This document shows positions 26,411 to 34,783 of a stretch of 64,000 nucleotides of DNA, piece by piece (within the stretch, counting starts at the first letter, position 1; each line of letters starts with the position of its first letter). The notes beneath the pieces are model-generated. The model saw only the letters and a program-made list of their open reading frames with translations. It was not told where the DNA came from and did not search any database. The stretch is taken from the NCBI RefSeq assembly GCF_013072695.1, contig NZ_LXUK01000005.1:62001-126000 (forward strand). Reading direction: 5' to 3'. The position numbers and the translations under genes are program-made. This DNA comes from Acinetobacter sp. Ac_5812. GTDB taxonomy: Bacteria > Pseudomonadota > Gammaproteobacteria > Pseudomonadales > Moraxellaceae.

Positions 26411-27766
26411 ATGTTTAAAAAGACATTTTTAGCTTTCGCTTGTTCTACAGTTTTAGTTGCTTGTGGAGGAGGTGGCGGCAGCTCATCAAATAATACGGAT
26501 AATGGTAATCCAGTTGCACCTGTTTCAGATTTAGATAAAGCAAAACAACTGATTGATACAACCAATAGCATTGTTGCTTATTTTGATAGTTTTGATAGTT
26601 TGCAATCTCAATATCAACCAACCTTTGATGCAGTTAGCGATGCTGGTAAGGATATTGACAATGCAGCAGGGCTGGTGCTCACACTTGCTACATTAGCCTA
26701 TAATGATGCTCAAGGATCAAATAAGACCTATAATGCAGCACAATTGCAGACTTTACTCGATAATGATGATTATATTGACTATCAATTAACGGATAGTACA
26801 TTTGCTGTGACAGTAAATGCATCATCCGTGACAGTTTCAGGTAGTGCAAAAGCAGAATATTGGACAAATACGATTTGGGATTTTAAAACCAATACATTGA
26901 AAGATATTTTTGGTGAGGGGGCTCAAGTTACGGTTAATGCTGTAAAGCTAGAAGCGCCTTATACAGCTGTAACGGATAAATATAACTTTAAAATCGTTGC
27001 TGGTGGGAAAATCCTAACCAAGAATGATGTAAATAAAAAAGATGCTTCTTTAGAGTTTAAGAGTGATAGTACAGCACAAGCCATTTATAGTACTGCTGCA
27101 TTATTAGACAATCGTGGCGATTCACGTCCTGAGACTGCGGAACTTAAGTTCTCAAATGTTGTATTGAAAACAACAGATGCAGAAATTGAATTAACCGAGC
27201 TGGCAAGTAAAGCTAAAAAAGTTCAATTCAAAGACGGTAATAATTTGGGGACAGAGATCATTCCAACTGAACTTACTTTGAAAGGTAAGGCCATTAGTGG
27301 TTCAGAGAGTCTAAATTTAGATGCAAGTATCAAACTAAATAACGATTTAACCAAGACAATTGATATCACAAATGGTGAATCTGCTGCATCATTTATTAAT
27401 GCAGACCTCGTGGTAAAACTATCAGGTAATGTTAAAGGTGGCGCTAATGCAATCAAGCCATTTAATATTGATTTATCTGCTAAACGCAGTGATTATCAAA
27501 AAGGCACTGCAAATATTAAAATTACAGTTGATAAAAATGCTTTAAATGTGGATGTCAAAACAGAAAACTTAGTTGCTGAAAAACCAGCTGTTTCTGCAAA
27601 AGTATCTCATTCAAATGGTGCATTTGTAGATATTGCAAATGTAGATCAGTTTACTTCAGCTGATATTAAAGTTGGCAATACCAAGTATGGAACAATCAAT
27701 AAGGTTTCAAGAAGCGTTTATTCTGCCACCTTTACTGATAACACCACCAAAGCCATTGCACCATAA
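26411..27766 (+). CDS. Unknown Acinetobacter-type lipoprotein
   Basis: The 451-aa protein has a lipoprotein signal (MFKKTFLAFACSTVLVAC) with cysteine 18 followed by a glycine/serine run. The mature part has many short alternating strands and is Asp/Asn/Lys/Thr-rich, with DLDKAKQLIDTTNSIVAYFDS near the start and repeated KLEAP, KGKAISGSESLNLDASIKLNND and similar segments. It has no recognised domain. It looks like a surface or periplasmic beta-rich protein, lipid-anchored in the outer membrane. It is followed by a gene for a likely beta-barrel protein, only 20 bases away, so they may work together. Confidence 0.7.
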   Translation: MFKKTFLAFACSTVLVACGGGGGSSSNNTDNGNPVAPVSDLDKAKQLIDTTNSIVAYFDSFDSLQSQYQPTFDAVSDAGKDIDNAAGLVLTLATLAYNDAQGSNKTYNAAQLQTLLDNDDYIDYQLTDSTFAVTVNASSVTVSGSAKAEYWTNTIWDFKTNTLKDIFGEGAQVTVNAVKLEAPYTAVTDKYNFKIVAGGKILTKNDVNKKDASLEFKSDSTAQAIYSTAALLDNRGDSRPETAELKFSNVVLKTTDAEIELTELASKAKKVQFKDGNNLGTEIIPTELTLKGKAISGSESLNLDASIKLNNDLTKTIDITNGESAASFINADLVVKLSGNVKGGANAIKPFNIDLSAKRSDYQKGTANIKITVDKNALNVDVKTENLVAEKPAVSAKVSHSNGAFVDIANVDQFTSADIKVGNTKYGTINKVSRSVYSATFTDNTTKAIAP

Positions 27767-27779
27767 TCATGAAAGGAGA

Positions 27780-27802
27780 GGGGTAGATGCTACCCCTTTT
27801 TT
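27780..27802 (+). terminator. Terminator-like hairpin enclosing a start codon
   Basis: GGGGTAG (27780-27786) and CTACCCC (27790-27796) form a perfect 7-base stem. The three-base loop is ATG (27787-27789), the annotated start of the next frame, and six T residues follow. An AAGGAG ribosome-binding site lies eight bases before that ATG. The element can act as terminator, as translational switch, or both. Confidence 0.6.
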
Positions 27803-28878
27803 ATATGCTAAGAAAAAGTTTCGTGCTTTCTATTTTATTGATAGCTGGCTCTTGTAATGCCCAAGAGCAATTGTACTATCAAGTACGTGCCGATGTTTAT
27901 AGTGAACCTTTATCGATTAAATCATTTACAGATGATTGGAGTGATCCAAACTTTAAATCTGGAAAGAATGCTTTTGCCCATGGATTAATGCAACTTGGCG
28001 TAAAACAAGGTGCATGGGATCTAAGTTGGATCTGGCGTTATGATTATCTATTAAGATTCAGTAAAGATACGGCTAAACTTTATTATCAAATAAAAAATGA
28101 AAAACCAATTGATGCGAATACTCAATATAACTTACAGCTTGAGGCGCAGCATGTGGATACAGTCGGGTCTAGATTTGCCTATACATGGCAGTTGAGCCCG
28201 AACTGGAGTTTAACGACGGGTGCAACCGCATTAATTGGGCGGCATTATGTGGATGGTCAAGTCAATGCCTTGGCTCAAACAACGGATCAGATACAACTCA
28301 TGGATCGAGTCAAATGGTTGAATGGTCAAATTGACTATAGCTATGATCAGCCTGCGTTAAAAGAGGATAAAATGGGATGGAAAGAGCAAGCCAACCAAGG
28401 TTATGGTTTTGCTTTAGATGCCTCAATTACAGGGACGATTGCGAATAATTTTAAGATTCATGTCAATATTCAAGATGCACTAGCCTACTTATATTGGCAA
28501 GATGCGCCTTATACCCGATATAAAATAAGCTACGATCAGGATATGCGTCCGCGCTTTGATATTCAGGGGAAATTTAATACATATCAGCAATACACGCAGA
28601 GGCTACCTTATAAAGTTTATACTGATATGAGTTACCAGTCAGATCAACCATGGAGCGTTGGGCTCAGTTCGATAAGCAATGAATATATGAGCCTTTGGCA
28701 AATGAATGCGTATTGGGACAAGATTTTTAAATGGGGAGTACACTTTGAACCCCAAACTCATGCTATGGGAATCTCTATTCAGCATGATAACTTCGGTTTG
28801 AAATATATCACGGATGATCTGAATACCAATCAAGCCAAGAGGATGGGGGCACAATTATTTGCCCAATATCAATGGTGA
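27787..28878 (+). CDS. Predicted outer-membrane beta-barrel protein, unknown function
   Basis: The 363-aa protein has an N-terminal signal sequence (RKSFVLSILLIAGSCNAQEQ, cleavage near residue 25-26; the Cys is in ISCNA context, not a clear lipobox). The mature part alternates polar and aromatic residues in many strands (YYQIKNEK, WSLTTGATAL, PWSVGLSSIS), and ends in GAQLFAQYQW, an aromatic C-terminal end typical of BAM substrates. The ATG at 27787 has a strong ribosome-binding site but sits in a hairpin loop; ATG 27805 has no such site. It follows an unknown lipoprotein gene and is probably part of one unit. Family is unrecognised. Confidence 0.65.
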   Translation: MLPLFYMLRKSFVLSILLIAGSCNAQEQLYYQVRADVYSEPLSIKSFTDDWSDPNFKSGKNAFAHGLMQLGVKQGAWDLSWIWRYDYLLRFSKDTAKLYYQIKNEKPIDANTQYNLQLEAQHVDTVGSRFAYTWQLSPNWSLTTGATALIGRHYVDGQVNALAQTTDQIQLMDRVKWLNGQIDYSYDQPALKEDKMGWKEQANQGYGFALDASITGTIANNFKIHVNIQDALAYLYWQDAPYTRYKISYDQDMRPRFDIQGKFNTYQQYTQRLPYKVYTDMSYQSDQPWSVGLSSISNEYMSLWQMNAYWDKIFKWGVHFEPQTHAMGISIQHDNFGLKYITDDLNTNQAKRMGAQLFAQYQW

Positions 28879-29236
28879 TAATGATTGAAGAGCCCATCAT
28901 TTTTGTCTTGATATGAGACTAAGATGAACGTCGTGTGTAGTGAATAAACTATTTGAAGAACTGCAAAAAGTTTTATCCTGTGGATAACCACAGCGTTATC
29001 CACAGAAAATGTGGATAGTTTCGCAAAGCTTTTGTTGAAATTATCTTCTTTTCTGGTGATTACTTAGGTATCCGCTTTTTATAAGCAAAATATTTTTACA
29101 TTACTTTACAATTGCTTGTGAGGAGTTATGACGGTAAATTATAAGTGATTCCAGATGATAAACTTATCCCCTGCATAAGCCTTGTGCAGTTTGATCATCG
29201 TCTTTATCCGCAAAAGTTACTCTGGATATTAGCCCA
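28879..29236. other. Convergent intergenic region with DnaA boxes
   Basis: This non-coding stretch lies between the beta-barrel gene and the convergent L,D-transpeptidase gene. It contains the DnaA-box cluster listed separately and an AT-rich part at about 29040-29110. No normal hairpin terminator was found for either flanking gene and no ORF longer than a few codons is visible. Confidence 0.5.
28973..29018. promoter_or_regulatory. Cluster of DnaA-box-like sequences
   Basis: Two perfect DnaA boxes in opposite orientation, TGTGGATAA (28979-28987) and TTATCCACA (28996-29004), form an 11-base perfect inverted repeat with a 6-base spacer. A one-mismatch box TGTGGATAG follows at 29010-29018 and a weak one TTATCCTGT overlaps at 28973-28981. 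More distant weak matches lie at 29164-29172 and 29204-29212. The region lies between convergent genes, far from dnaA as far as this window shows. Confidence 0.6.
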
Positions 29237-29818
29237 TTATGGATGAATGATAATAGGGGTGTGATCCTTGACCAATTTCCATATTTCATCCATATCTGAG
29301 TTAGTCACCGCAATACAGCCCAGCGTCCAGTCTTTACGTGGCATATAGCTTGCGCTTGCGGGAAATGATGTGGCTTGTGTTGGTACAGTGCCATGAATCA
29401 TTACATCACCGCCAGCGGATTGACCCTGCTGTTGAGCATAGGCGCGATCTACTTTATTCGGGTAGGAGATATGCAAAGACTTATAGTAAGCGCTTTGAGG
29501 ATTGCGCCAATCGATAGAATAAGTTCCTTCAGGTGTTTTGCCATCACCTTCAAACTGTTTGTGTCCGATCGGATCAAAGCCTAAACGCATGGGATAGCTG
29601 CGAATGATTTCCTGTTGGTGTTTCAATTGCAAAATGCGCTGACTTTTAAACACTTCAATTGAAGTCACGGGTTTGTTTTGTTGCAGCTGTTGTATTTCTT
29701 GGGCTGAAAGAGGCTGATGTGTCGATCCTAATGTTGGGATGAACTTGCCATACTGGAAATAAGCCAGTCCCAATAACAGGATTAGAATCGCACATCCGAT
29801 CATCAGCCCAATTTTCAT
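29237..29818 (-). CDS. L,D-transpeptidase family protein
   Basis: The 193-aa protein has an N-terminal membrane anchor (GLMIGCAILILLLGLAYFQYG) and a YkuD-type catalytic domain. DVMIHGTVP near residue 140 and the catalytic motif around KDWTLGCIAVTNSDMDEIW, with Cys and His in the HG-x-n-S/T-x-GC arrangement, are characteristic. Such enzymes form 3-3 peptidoglycan crosslinks, attach lipoproteins, or (YafK/DpaA type) release them. The periplasmic side is expected for the catalytic part. It is 12 bases downstream of selO and may be cotranscribed. Which of the three reactions it performs cannot be told. Confidence 0.85.
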   Translation of the reverse strand: MKIGLMIGCAILILLLGLAYFQYGKFIPTLGSTHQPLSAQEIQQLQQNKPVTSIEVFKSQRILQLKHQQEIIRSYPMRLGFDPIGHKQFEGDGKTPEGTYSIDWRNPQSAYYKSLHISYPNKVDRAYAQQQGQSAGGDVMIHGTVPTQATSFPASASYMPRKDWTLGCIAVTNSDMDEIWKLVKDHTPIIIHP

Positions 29819-29830
29819 AGATTTCTTCTG

Positions 29831-31369
29831 CTAAGATGAACAACTGACAGAAATTTCAGGCACATCGCTTGGCAATGGTGCAGTATCTGCTTCTGTTTCT
29901 AAATCAGCTTGTTTTTGATAAGGTTGATTCAGCAGCTTAAACAAACGATCAACCTCATTAAAGTCACCACGTTCCGCAAGTTCAATCGCTTTCTGCGCCA
30001 TGTGATTGCGTAGAATATACTGTGGATTGACCTGCTGCATGATTTCATCCAAGGCATCAGTATCTTGATGCTGTCGAATATTTTGATAGCGTATCAGGAA
30101 GTCATCAAACTGTTGTATATGGATGCAGTCATCTCTTAATGCTTTGTAATCCTGTTGCTGCAAACGAAGAAAACTTTGGGTGTAATCTAGCTGCTCGGTT
30201 TGCATGATACCAAGAAAGGCAAAACTACAATCTAGGCTGTCTTTATGAAATTCTGGCAGCCCCATTTTTTGGCATAGGCCTTGACCATAATAGTGTAAGA
30301 AGGCCGGCTCAAACCGTTCTAAGCATGCTGCTAGATCGAGTTTGAATTGTTCTTTGTTTTCTGTGCTCGCCAACGGAATTAAATTATTCAGCCACGTCCA
30401 CAGATTCCAATGACCGATACTCGGTTGGTTTTGATAGGTATAACGACCTTGGTAATCGGAATGGTTGTTAATCCAATTGGGGCGGAAACGTTCCATAAAA
30501 CCATATGGGCCAAAATCCAGAGTTGAACCTGTAATATTGAGATTGTCGGTATTCATCACCCCATGGGCAAAACCAACCAATTGCCATTTGGCAATCATGA
30601 TGGCGGTTCGCTCAATCACAGCTTCAGCAAAAGAGAGTATTGGATTTTCAGCTTTCAGACATTCTGGATAATGCCATTCAATACATTTTTGCGTGAATTC
30701 AGCCAAAAGCTCGGGGGCATATTGATTGATCCATTCAAAATGTCCTAAACGAATATGGCATTCGGAAGTGCGCAACAGCATCGCACCTAGCTCTAAGGTT
30801 TCGCGCTGTACGCCTTGAGTTGAACTGGTAAAACCAACAGCATGACTTGATGCAACACCCAAGGCATTCAACGCATGACCCGCTAAATATTCACGAATGA
30901 CGGAACGTAGCACAGCACGTCCATCGCCCATGCGCGAGTAAGGGGTAGAGCCAGCACCTTTGAGATGTAGATCAATCGTTTCACCTTGCTGATTTAGGAT
31001 TTGCCCGATCAACAAACCGCGGCCATCTCCTAACTGTCCAGCCCATTGTCCAAACTGATGCCCTGCGTAGACCATAGCGAGTGGTGGGAATTCGGCAAAG
31101 GTTTTTTGTCCGCTACAGATTTCAACCCAGTTGGCTTTATCTTCTTCGCTCCACTGCAATTCATTGGCGAGTGCTTCATTAAAATGACCTGCTTTGGCAT
31201 CACGCAATGGACTGGGCTGCTGTTGGTGATAGAGCTTGGGATTGAGGGAAGCATAGCGGGGATTGAATTGCATAACTGAAACATCAGAGAGAGCTGAATC
31301 ATGACTATAGCAAATATCAGTGTGAAATGGTGAATCGTCGGGAGAAAGGAATGGTAGATGAACAGGCAT
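29831..31369 (-). CDS. selO: Protein adenylyltransferase SelO
   Basis: The 512-aa protein contains AGHQFGQWAGQLGDGRGLLIG, DLHLKGAGSTPYSRMGDGRAVLRSVIREYLAGHA, VMNTDNLNITGSTLDFGPYGF and NPQYILRNHMAQKAIE. These are the signature blocks of SelO/YdiU, a pseudokinase that transfers AMP to Ser, Thr or Tyr of proteins and protects against oxidative stress. The conserved Lys, Asp and DFG-like residues are visible. The start at 31369 has an AGAGG ribosome-binding site but adds about 32 residues before FNPRYASL, where most relatives begin (31273 is the alternative). The usual selenocysteine position near the C-terminus is occupied by Cys (SVSCSS). Confidence 0.93.
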   Translation of the reverse strand: MPVHLPFLSPDDSPFHTDICYSHDSALSDVSVMQFNPRYASLNPKLYHQQQPSPLRDAKAGHFNEALANELQWSEEDKANWVEICSGQKTFAEFPPLAMVYAGHQFGQWAGQLGDGRGLLIGQILNQQGETIDLHLKGAGSTPYSRMGDGRAVLRSVIREYLAGHALNALGVASSHAVGFTSSTQGVQRETLELGAMLLRTSECHIRLGHFEWINQYAPELLAEFTQKCIEWHYPECLKAENPILSFAEAVIERTAIMIAKWQLVGFAHGVMNTDNLNITGSTLDFGPYGFMERFRPNWINNHSDYQGRYTYQNQPSIGHWNLWTWLNNLIPLASTENKEQFKLDLAACLERFEPAFLHYYGQGLCQKMGLPEFHKDSLDCSFAFLGIMQTEQLDYTQSFLRLQQQDYKALRDDCIHIQQFDDFLIRYQNIRQHQDTDALDEIMQQVNPQYILRNHMAQKAIELAERGDFNEVDRLFKLLNQPYQKQADLETEADTAPLPSDVPEISVSCSS

Positions 31370-31410
31370 AAAAAATGGCCTCTATTGAGACCATTTTAGT
31401 TATCGATCAT

Positions 31411-32580
31411 TTATTCAGAAACAGGTGCTTTTTTGATATTACGCATCAAGGTTTCTAAACATTCACGATGGTGACTTAAGCGGTGTTCAAGCAATTGGAA
31501 ATCAACTTTCAGTTTGTGATCCATCTGATGAATTTTCTCAGCCATCGCTGCTTTCTTCGCTTGAAGCTCTTGTTCTTTCAGCTTTGCCCAATCATTTAAA
31601 GTATGGGTGAAAGCTTCATATTCTTGTGCGATACGTTGTTTCATTTGCACGATGTCAGTATTCACATCATGACCATAAATCGCCAAGTCACGTTCCGCAT
31701 ATTTGAACTTCATCGCAAGCTCTGCTTTTTTGATATTAAAGCTTGGAATACGACGTAAGTTTTTTGCTAAACCAAGTTTAGAACTGGTCCAGATCAACCA
31801 TTTTGTTGGATCATATTGCCACCATTTCACTCCGTTACGGTAATCGTATTGGAAAATGTGGTGGTAGTTATGGTAGCCCTCACCCCAAGTGAAAATAGCT
31901 AACACGAAGTTGTCACGCGCCGTATTTTCATCTGTATAAGGACGTTTGCCCCACATATGACATAGTGAGTTAATAAAGAAGGTGACATGGTGACTGATGA
32001 TCAAACGTAATAAACCACCGAGTAAAATGACACCCCAGATATCGCCTGTCGCCCAACCAATCAAGCCTAATACACCAACGTGAACTGCAATCACCATTGG
32101 CACATAGTAGTTGTGTTGGAACATCACTAATTTGTCATTGAGCAAATCAGGTGCATTTTTGAAATCTGGTTTAGATGGGGAATGATCGCGAATCATCCAA
32201 CCTAAATGTGCATACCAAAAGCCACGTTTGATTGAATACGGGTCTTCATCAACATCATCGACATGGCGGTGATGGGTACGGTGACCTGAAGCCCAGAACA
32301 AAATACTGTTTTGAACCGCAAAGGTGCCGCCAATCATGAGTAAAATTTTAAGCGGTAATGCTGCTTCATAAGCACGATGTGCCCAAAGACGGTGATAACC
32401 TGCTGTAATTCCTAGGCTACTGAGTGCCAATAGGAAAATCATACTCACCCATGCACTTACACTAAAATCATAATAATAGGCGTACAAAGGAATTAATATA
32501 GCAGCAACAATTGGTGTTCCAATTAAGGTAATGCTAGCAGTCCAGTTAATGGGTGCTTTTTTGAGTGGGGCGGAAGTCAT
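31411..32580 (-). CDS. Acyl-CoA (delta-9) fatty-acid desaturase
   Basis: The 389-aa membrane protein has the three histidine boxes of the stearoyl-CoA desaturase group: HRLWAH near residue 65, HRTHHRHVDD near residue 100, and HNYHHIFQYD near residue 240, which hold two irons. Four membrane helices flank them. The last about 100 residues are a charged, probably coiled-coil tail (YEAFTHTLNDWAKLKEQELQAKK), longer than in minimal family members. It introduces a double bond into saturated acyl chains, adjusting membrane fluidity. ATG 32580 has AGGAG upstream and is preferred to a GTG 33 bases earlier. It is monocistronic. Confidence 0.9.
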   Translation of the reverse strand: MTSAPLKKAPINWTASITLIGTPIVAAILIPLYAYYYDFSVSAWVSMIFLLALSSLGITAGYHRLWAHRAYEAALPLKILLMIGGTFAVQNSILFWASGHRTHHRHVDDVDEDPYSIKRGFWYAHLGWMIRDHSPSKPDFKNAPDLLNDKLVMFQHNYYVPMVIAVHVGVLGLIGWATGDIWGVILLGGLLRLIISHHVTFFINSLCHMWGKRPYTDENTARDNFVLAIFTWGEGYHNYHHIFQYDYRNGVKWWQYDPTKWLIWTSSKLGLAKNLRRIPSFNIKKAELAMKFKYAERDLAIYGHDVNTDIVQMKQRIAQEYEAFTHTLNDWAKLKEQELQAKKAAMAEKIHQMDHKLKVDFQLLEHRLSHHRECLETLMRNIKKAPVSE

Positions 32581-32791
32581 ATCCGTCAGCGCTCCTAAAA
32601 ACCTTGTTTGCACAAGATAATAAAACTAAACGAGATAGCAAAACCAATCATGACGATATATTGCTATTTTATCACTGATATTAGCATGTCCAAATCAATT
32701 AGCACTAGCATTATTCTACAGTTGTATCGAAAGAACAGTAACAGAATTCATTTGTAAAATTAATCAATGAATTAAAAGGTGAAAAAAATCA

Positions 32792-33316
32792 ATGTCTGAG
32801 CAAATTACCATGAAAAATCCCATTTTTTCTTTGAAGGCATTTTTTAACAAAACTTTAATATTCTCTGCGGCAGTCATGCTTGCGGCTTGCCAAAGCCAAC
32901 CCAAACCTGCGCCCAAAAGCACCCTACAACCTAAGCGAGTTGTTCAGCCACCAGCAATGCAAGTACGCAAAAGTGTAGATGGAGTTCAGGATGTGGAATG
33001 GCAGATTACAACGATTCAGGGCAAGCGAGCATTGTTCTTTAATCAGTATCCAAGTTTCTCGCTCAATTCAGTTTCAAAAATGGTGGCGGGACACACTGGC
33101 TGTAATCAGATTTATGGTCGCTATAAGTATGATTTTGCTCAAGGCAAGCTGGATTTTGATGTGATGGCACAGCATCAAAGTTGTGATAAGGCGTTGGCGC
33201 AAGAAGCGGACTTGATGGATGCGATACAGCGTGTTGAACGTTTTCAGTTGGAGGGTACCAACTTATACCTATTGGATGCCAAAGGGCAGCGTCTTATTCA
33301 GGCGCAACGTAAATAA
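32792..33316 (+). CDS. META-domain lipoprotein (HslJ-like)
   Basis: The 174-aa protein has a lipoprotein signal, with hydrophobic ILFSAAVMLAAC and a lipobox Cys near residue 33, then a Pro/Lys/Gln-rich linker. A META/HslJ domain follows: VEWQITTIQGKRALFFNQYPSFSLN, the signature AGHTGCNQIYGRYKYD, and HQSCDKALAQEADLMDAIQRVERFQ. META-domain proteins are beta-barrel-like envelope proteins tied to antibiotic tolerance and motility; the mechanism is unclear. AAGGTG lies 11 bases upstream of ATG 32792; ATG 32810 is an alternative. It shares a terminator with the convergent GDPD gene. Confidence 0.85.
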   Translation: MSEQITMKNPIFSLKAFFNKTLIFSAAVMLAACQSQPKPAPKSTLQPKRVVQPPAMQVRKSVDGVQDVEWQITTIQGKRALFFNQYPSFSLNSVSKMVAGHTGCNQIYGRYKYDFAQGKLDFDVMAQHQSCDKALAQEADLMDAIQRVERFQLEGTNLYLLDAKGQRLIQAQRK

Positions 33317-33325
33317 TAAAATAAA

Positions 33326-33351
33326 AAAAGGCGGAATTTATTCCGCCTTTT
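33326..33351. terminator. Bidirectional terminator
   Basis: AAAAGGCGGAAT and ATTCCGCCTTTT arms with a 2-base loop between the META-domain gene and the convergent phosphodiesterase gene. Confidence 0.9.
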
Positions 33352-33353
33352 GC

Positions 33354-34070
33354 TTAGGTCAAATGCTGTAACATCGTGGTGGGTAGATCGGTAATCAAAC
33401 CTTGAATGCCTAATTGCTGAAGATGTTTGGCGCGTTCAACTTCATTCACTGTCCAGACACTAATCTCAAGATTGGCCTGTTGAGTACGTTGAATAATGTC
33501 ATCAGTTGCCAAGGCATCTCCCCAGCCAATTTGACAACAGCCATATTGCTGTGCCAGTTCAATCGCATATTCACCAATCGGGATTTCCACCAGTAGTCCA
33601 CGCTTAAACAAACTCTGTTGTTGCTGTAATACAGCCAAGATTTTGACATCAAAACTGGTAATGGTCGCGGTTGCTTCAAAACCTTTTAAATCTTGTTGTA
33701 ACTGCTGAATCAAGCGCTCAGCCGCAGCTTCGTCTGCAACAGCCTTAATCTCCACTTCGATATGTTCAAAGTCGGTTAAACAATCTAAAACATGCGGTAG
33801 ACTTGGCGTGTATTCTTCAAAGGCCCATGCTTGCCATTGATGGCGATGATCGAATTGCTGGGCTTCAACTAAGCTACTGTTTTCAACTTGTTGTGAACGA
33901 CCTGCGGTGCGTACAAAATCATCATCATGAATCACCACCAAGTGGTCATCTTTTAGTTGACGTACATCAAATTCAACGGCACGTACACCTAAATCATGCA
34001 GATAGCGGAATCCACCTAAAGTATTTTCAGGCGCTTCGCCACGCGCACCACGATGACCAATAATTCGCAT
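33354..34070 (-). CDS. Glycerophosphodiester phosphodiesterase
   Basis: The 238-aa protein begins MRIIGHRGARGEAPENT, the active-site loop of the GDPD family. VEFDVRQLKDDHLVVIHDDDFVRTAG, VEIEIKAV-like LIEVEIKAV and WTVNE near the C-terminus supply the remaining metal and catalytic residues (TIM barrel). It cleaves glycerophosphodiesters to glycerol-3-phosphate and an alcohol. There is no signal peptide, so it is cytoplasmic, UgpQ-like. It follows the adenosyltransferase gene by 21 bases on the same strand and is probably cotranscribed, although the functional link to cobalamin is unclear. Confidence 0.9.
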   Translation of the reverse strand: MRIIGHRGARGEAPENTLGGFRYLHDLGVRAVEFDVRQLKDDHLVVIHDDDFVRTAGRSQQVENSSLVEAQQFDHRHQWQAWAFEEYTPSLPHVLDCLTDFEHIEVEIKAVADEAAAERLIQQLQQDLKGFEATATITSFDVKILAVLQQQQSLFKRGLLVEIPIGEYAIELAQQYGCCQIGWGDALATDDIIQRTQQANLEISVWTVNEVERAKHLQQLGIQGLITDLPTTMLQHLT

Positions 34071-34091
34071 CTTTATCTACCCAAGAAATGA

Positions 34092-34679
34092 TTATGCTTG
34101 ATCGATACTGTCATTAATATTCTTTTGCCACAACACTTCGTTACCACCTTCAGCACGTTGTAAGGCACGTGAAGCAACGAACAACCAGTCCGATAAACGA
34201 TTCAGTAATTGTAATGCGGTTGTCTGAATATTTTGGTCACGATGATGTACCGACAATAACGAACGTTCGGCACGACGGCAGACTGCACGGGCCTGATGTG
34301 CATAACTACATGCTAAAGTACCTGATGGCAGAATGAAGTCTTTTAACATCGGTAAAGACTCGTTCATGTGATCGATTTCTTTTTCAAGGAACTCGATGCA
34401 TACAGGTTGAAGTAGGTGGTAATTTGGAATACACACTTCACCGCCTAAATCGAACAACCAATGTTGAATCAGGCTTAAGCTTTTATCCCAGTGTGCTTTA
34501 TTTTCAACTGTGCTGGCACTGATTTGTGCACGGAGCACACCAATGGTTGCATTCAGTTCATCGACATCACCCAAAGCTGCAATACGTAAATCATCTTTGG
34601 CAACGCGTGAACCATCCCCTAAGCCAGTTGTGCCTGAGTCGCCTGTACGGGTATAGATTTTACTTAAACGATGTCCCAT
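34092..34679 (-). CDS. PduO-type cob(I)alamin adenosyltransferase
   Basis: The 195-aa protein has IYTRTGDSGTTGLGDGSRVAKDD at residues 8-30, the ATP-binding loop of PduO-type enzymes. VCRRAERSLLSV near residue 130 holds the conserved arginine pair, and QLLNRLSDWLFVASRAL near residue 157 completes the active site. It transfers adenosine from ATP to cob(I)alamin to make coenzyme B12. It lies downstream of the btuB receptor gene under a cobalamin riboswitch, which fits uptake followed by conversion. A terminator between the two genes means it may be partly uncoupled. Confidence 0.92.
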   Translation of the reverse strand: MGHRLSKIYTRTGDSGTTGLGDGSRVAKDDLRIAALGDVDELNATIGVLRAQISASTVENKAHWDKSLSLIQHWLFDLGGEVCIPNYHLLQPVCIEFLEKEIDHMNESLPMLKDFILPSGTLACSYAHQARAVCRRAERSLLSVHHRDQNIQTTALQLLNRLSDWLFVASRALQRAEGGNEVLWQKNINDSIDQA

Positions 34680-34703
34680 AGTTCTGTTTCTCTGATCCTG
34701 AAA

Positions 34704-34739
34704 ATAAAAAGGGGATAATGTCGGTCAGAACATTACCCC
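34704..34739 (-). terminator. Terminator between btuB and the adenosyltransferase gene
   Basis: GGGGTAATGT and ACATTATCCCC (minus strand) pair with one bulge, then TTTTTATTTT. It limits read-through from btuB. Confidence 0.78.
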
Positions 34740-34783
34740 GAAACTGGAGTTAAGAAAATATTTTTTATGATTTTATCACGCGA

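Noticed and set aside
28973..29018. DnaA-box cluster as the chromosomal origin oriC
   Set aside because: No dnaA, dnaN, rpmH or gidA-like genes flank it, and only two boxes are perfect, so an origin is unlikely; kept instead as an off-origin DnaA site.
31411..32613. GTG 32613 as the desaturase start
   Set aside because: AGGAG upstream of ATG 32580 and family length favour the later start.
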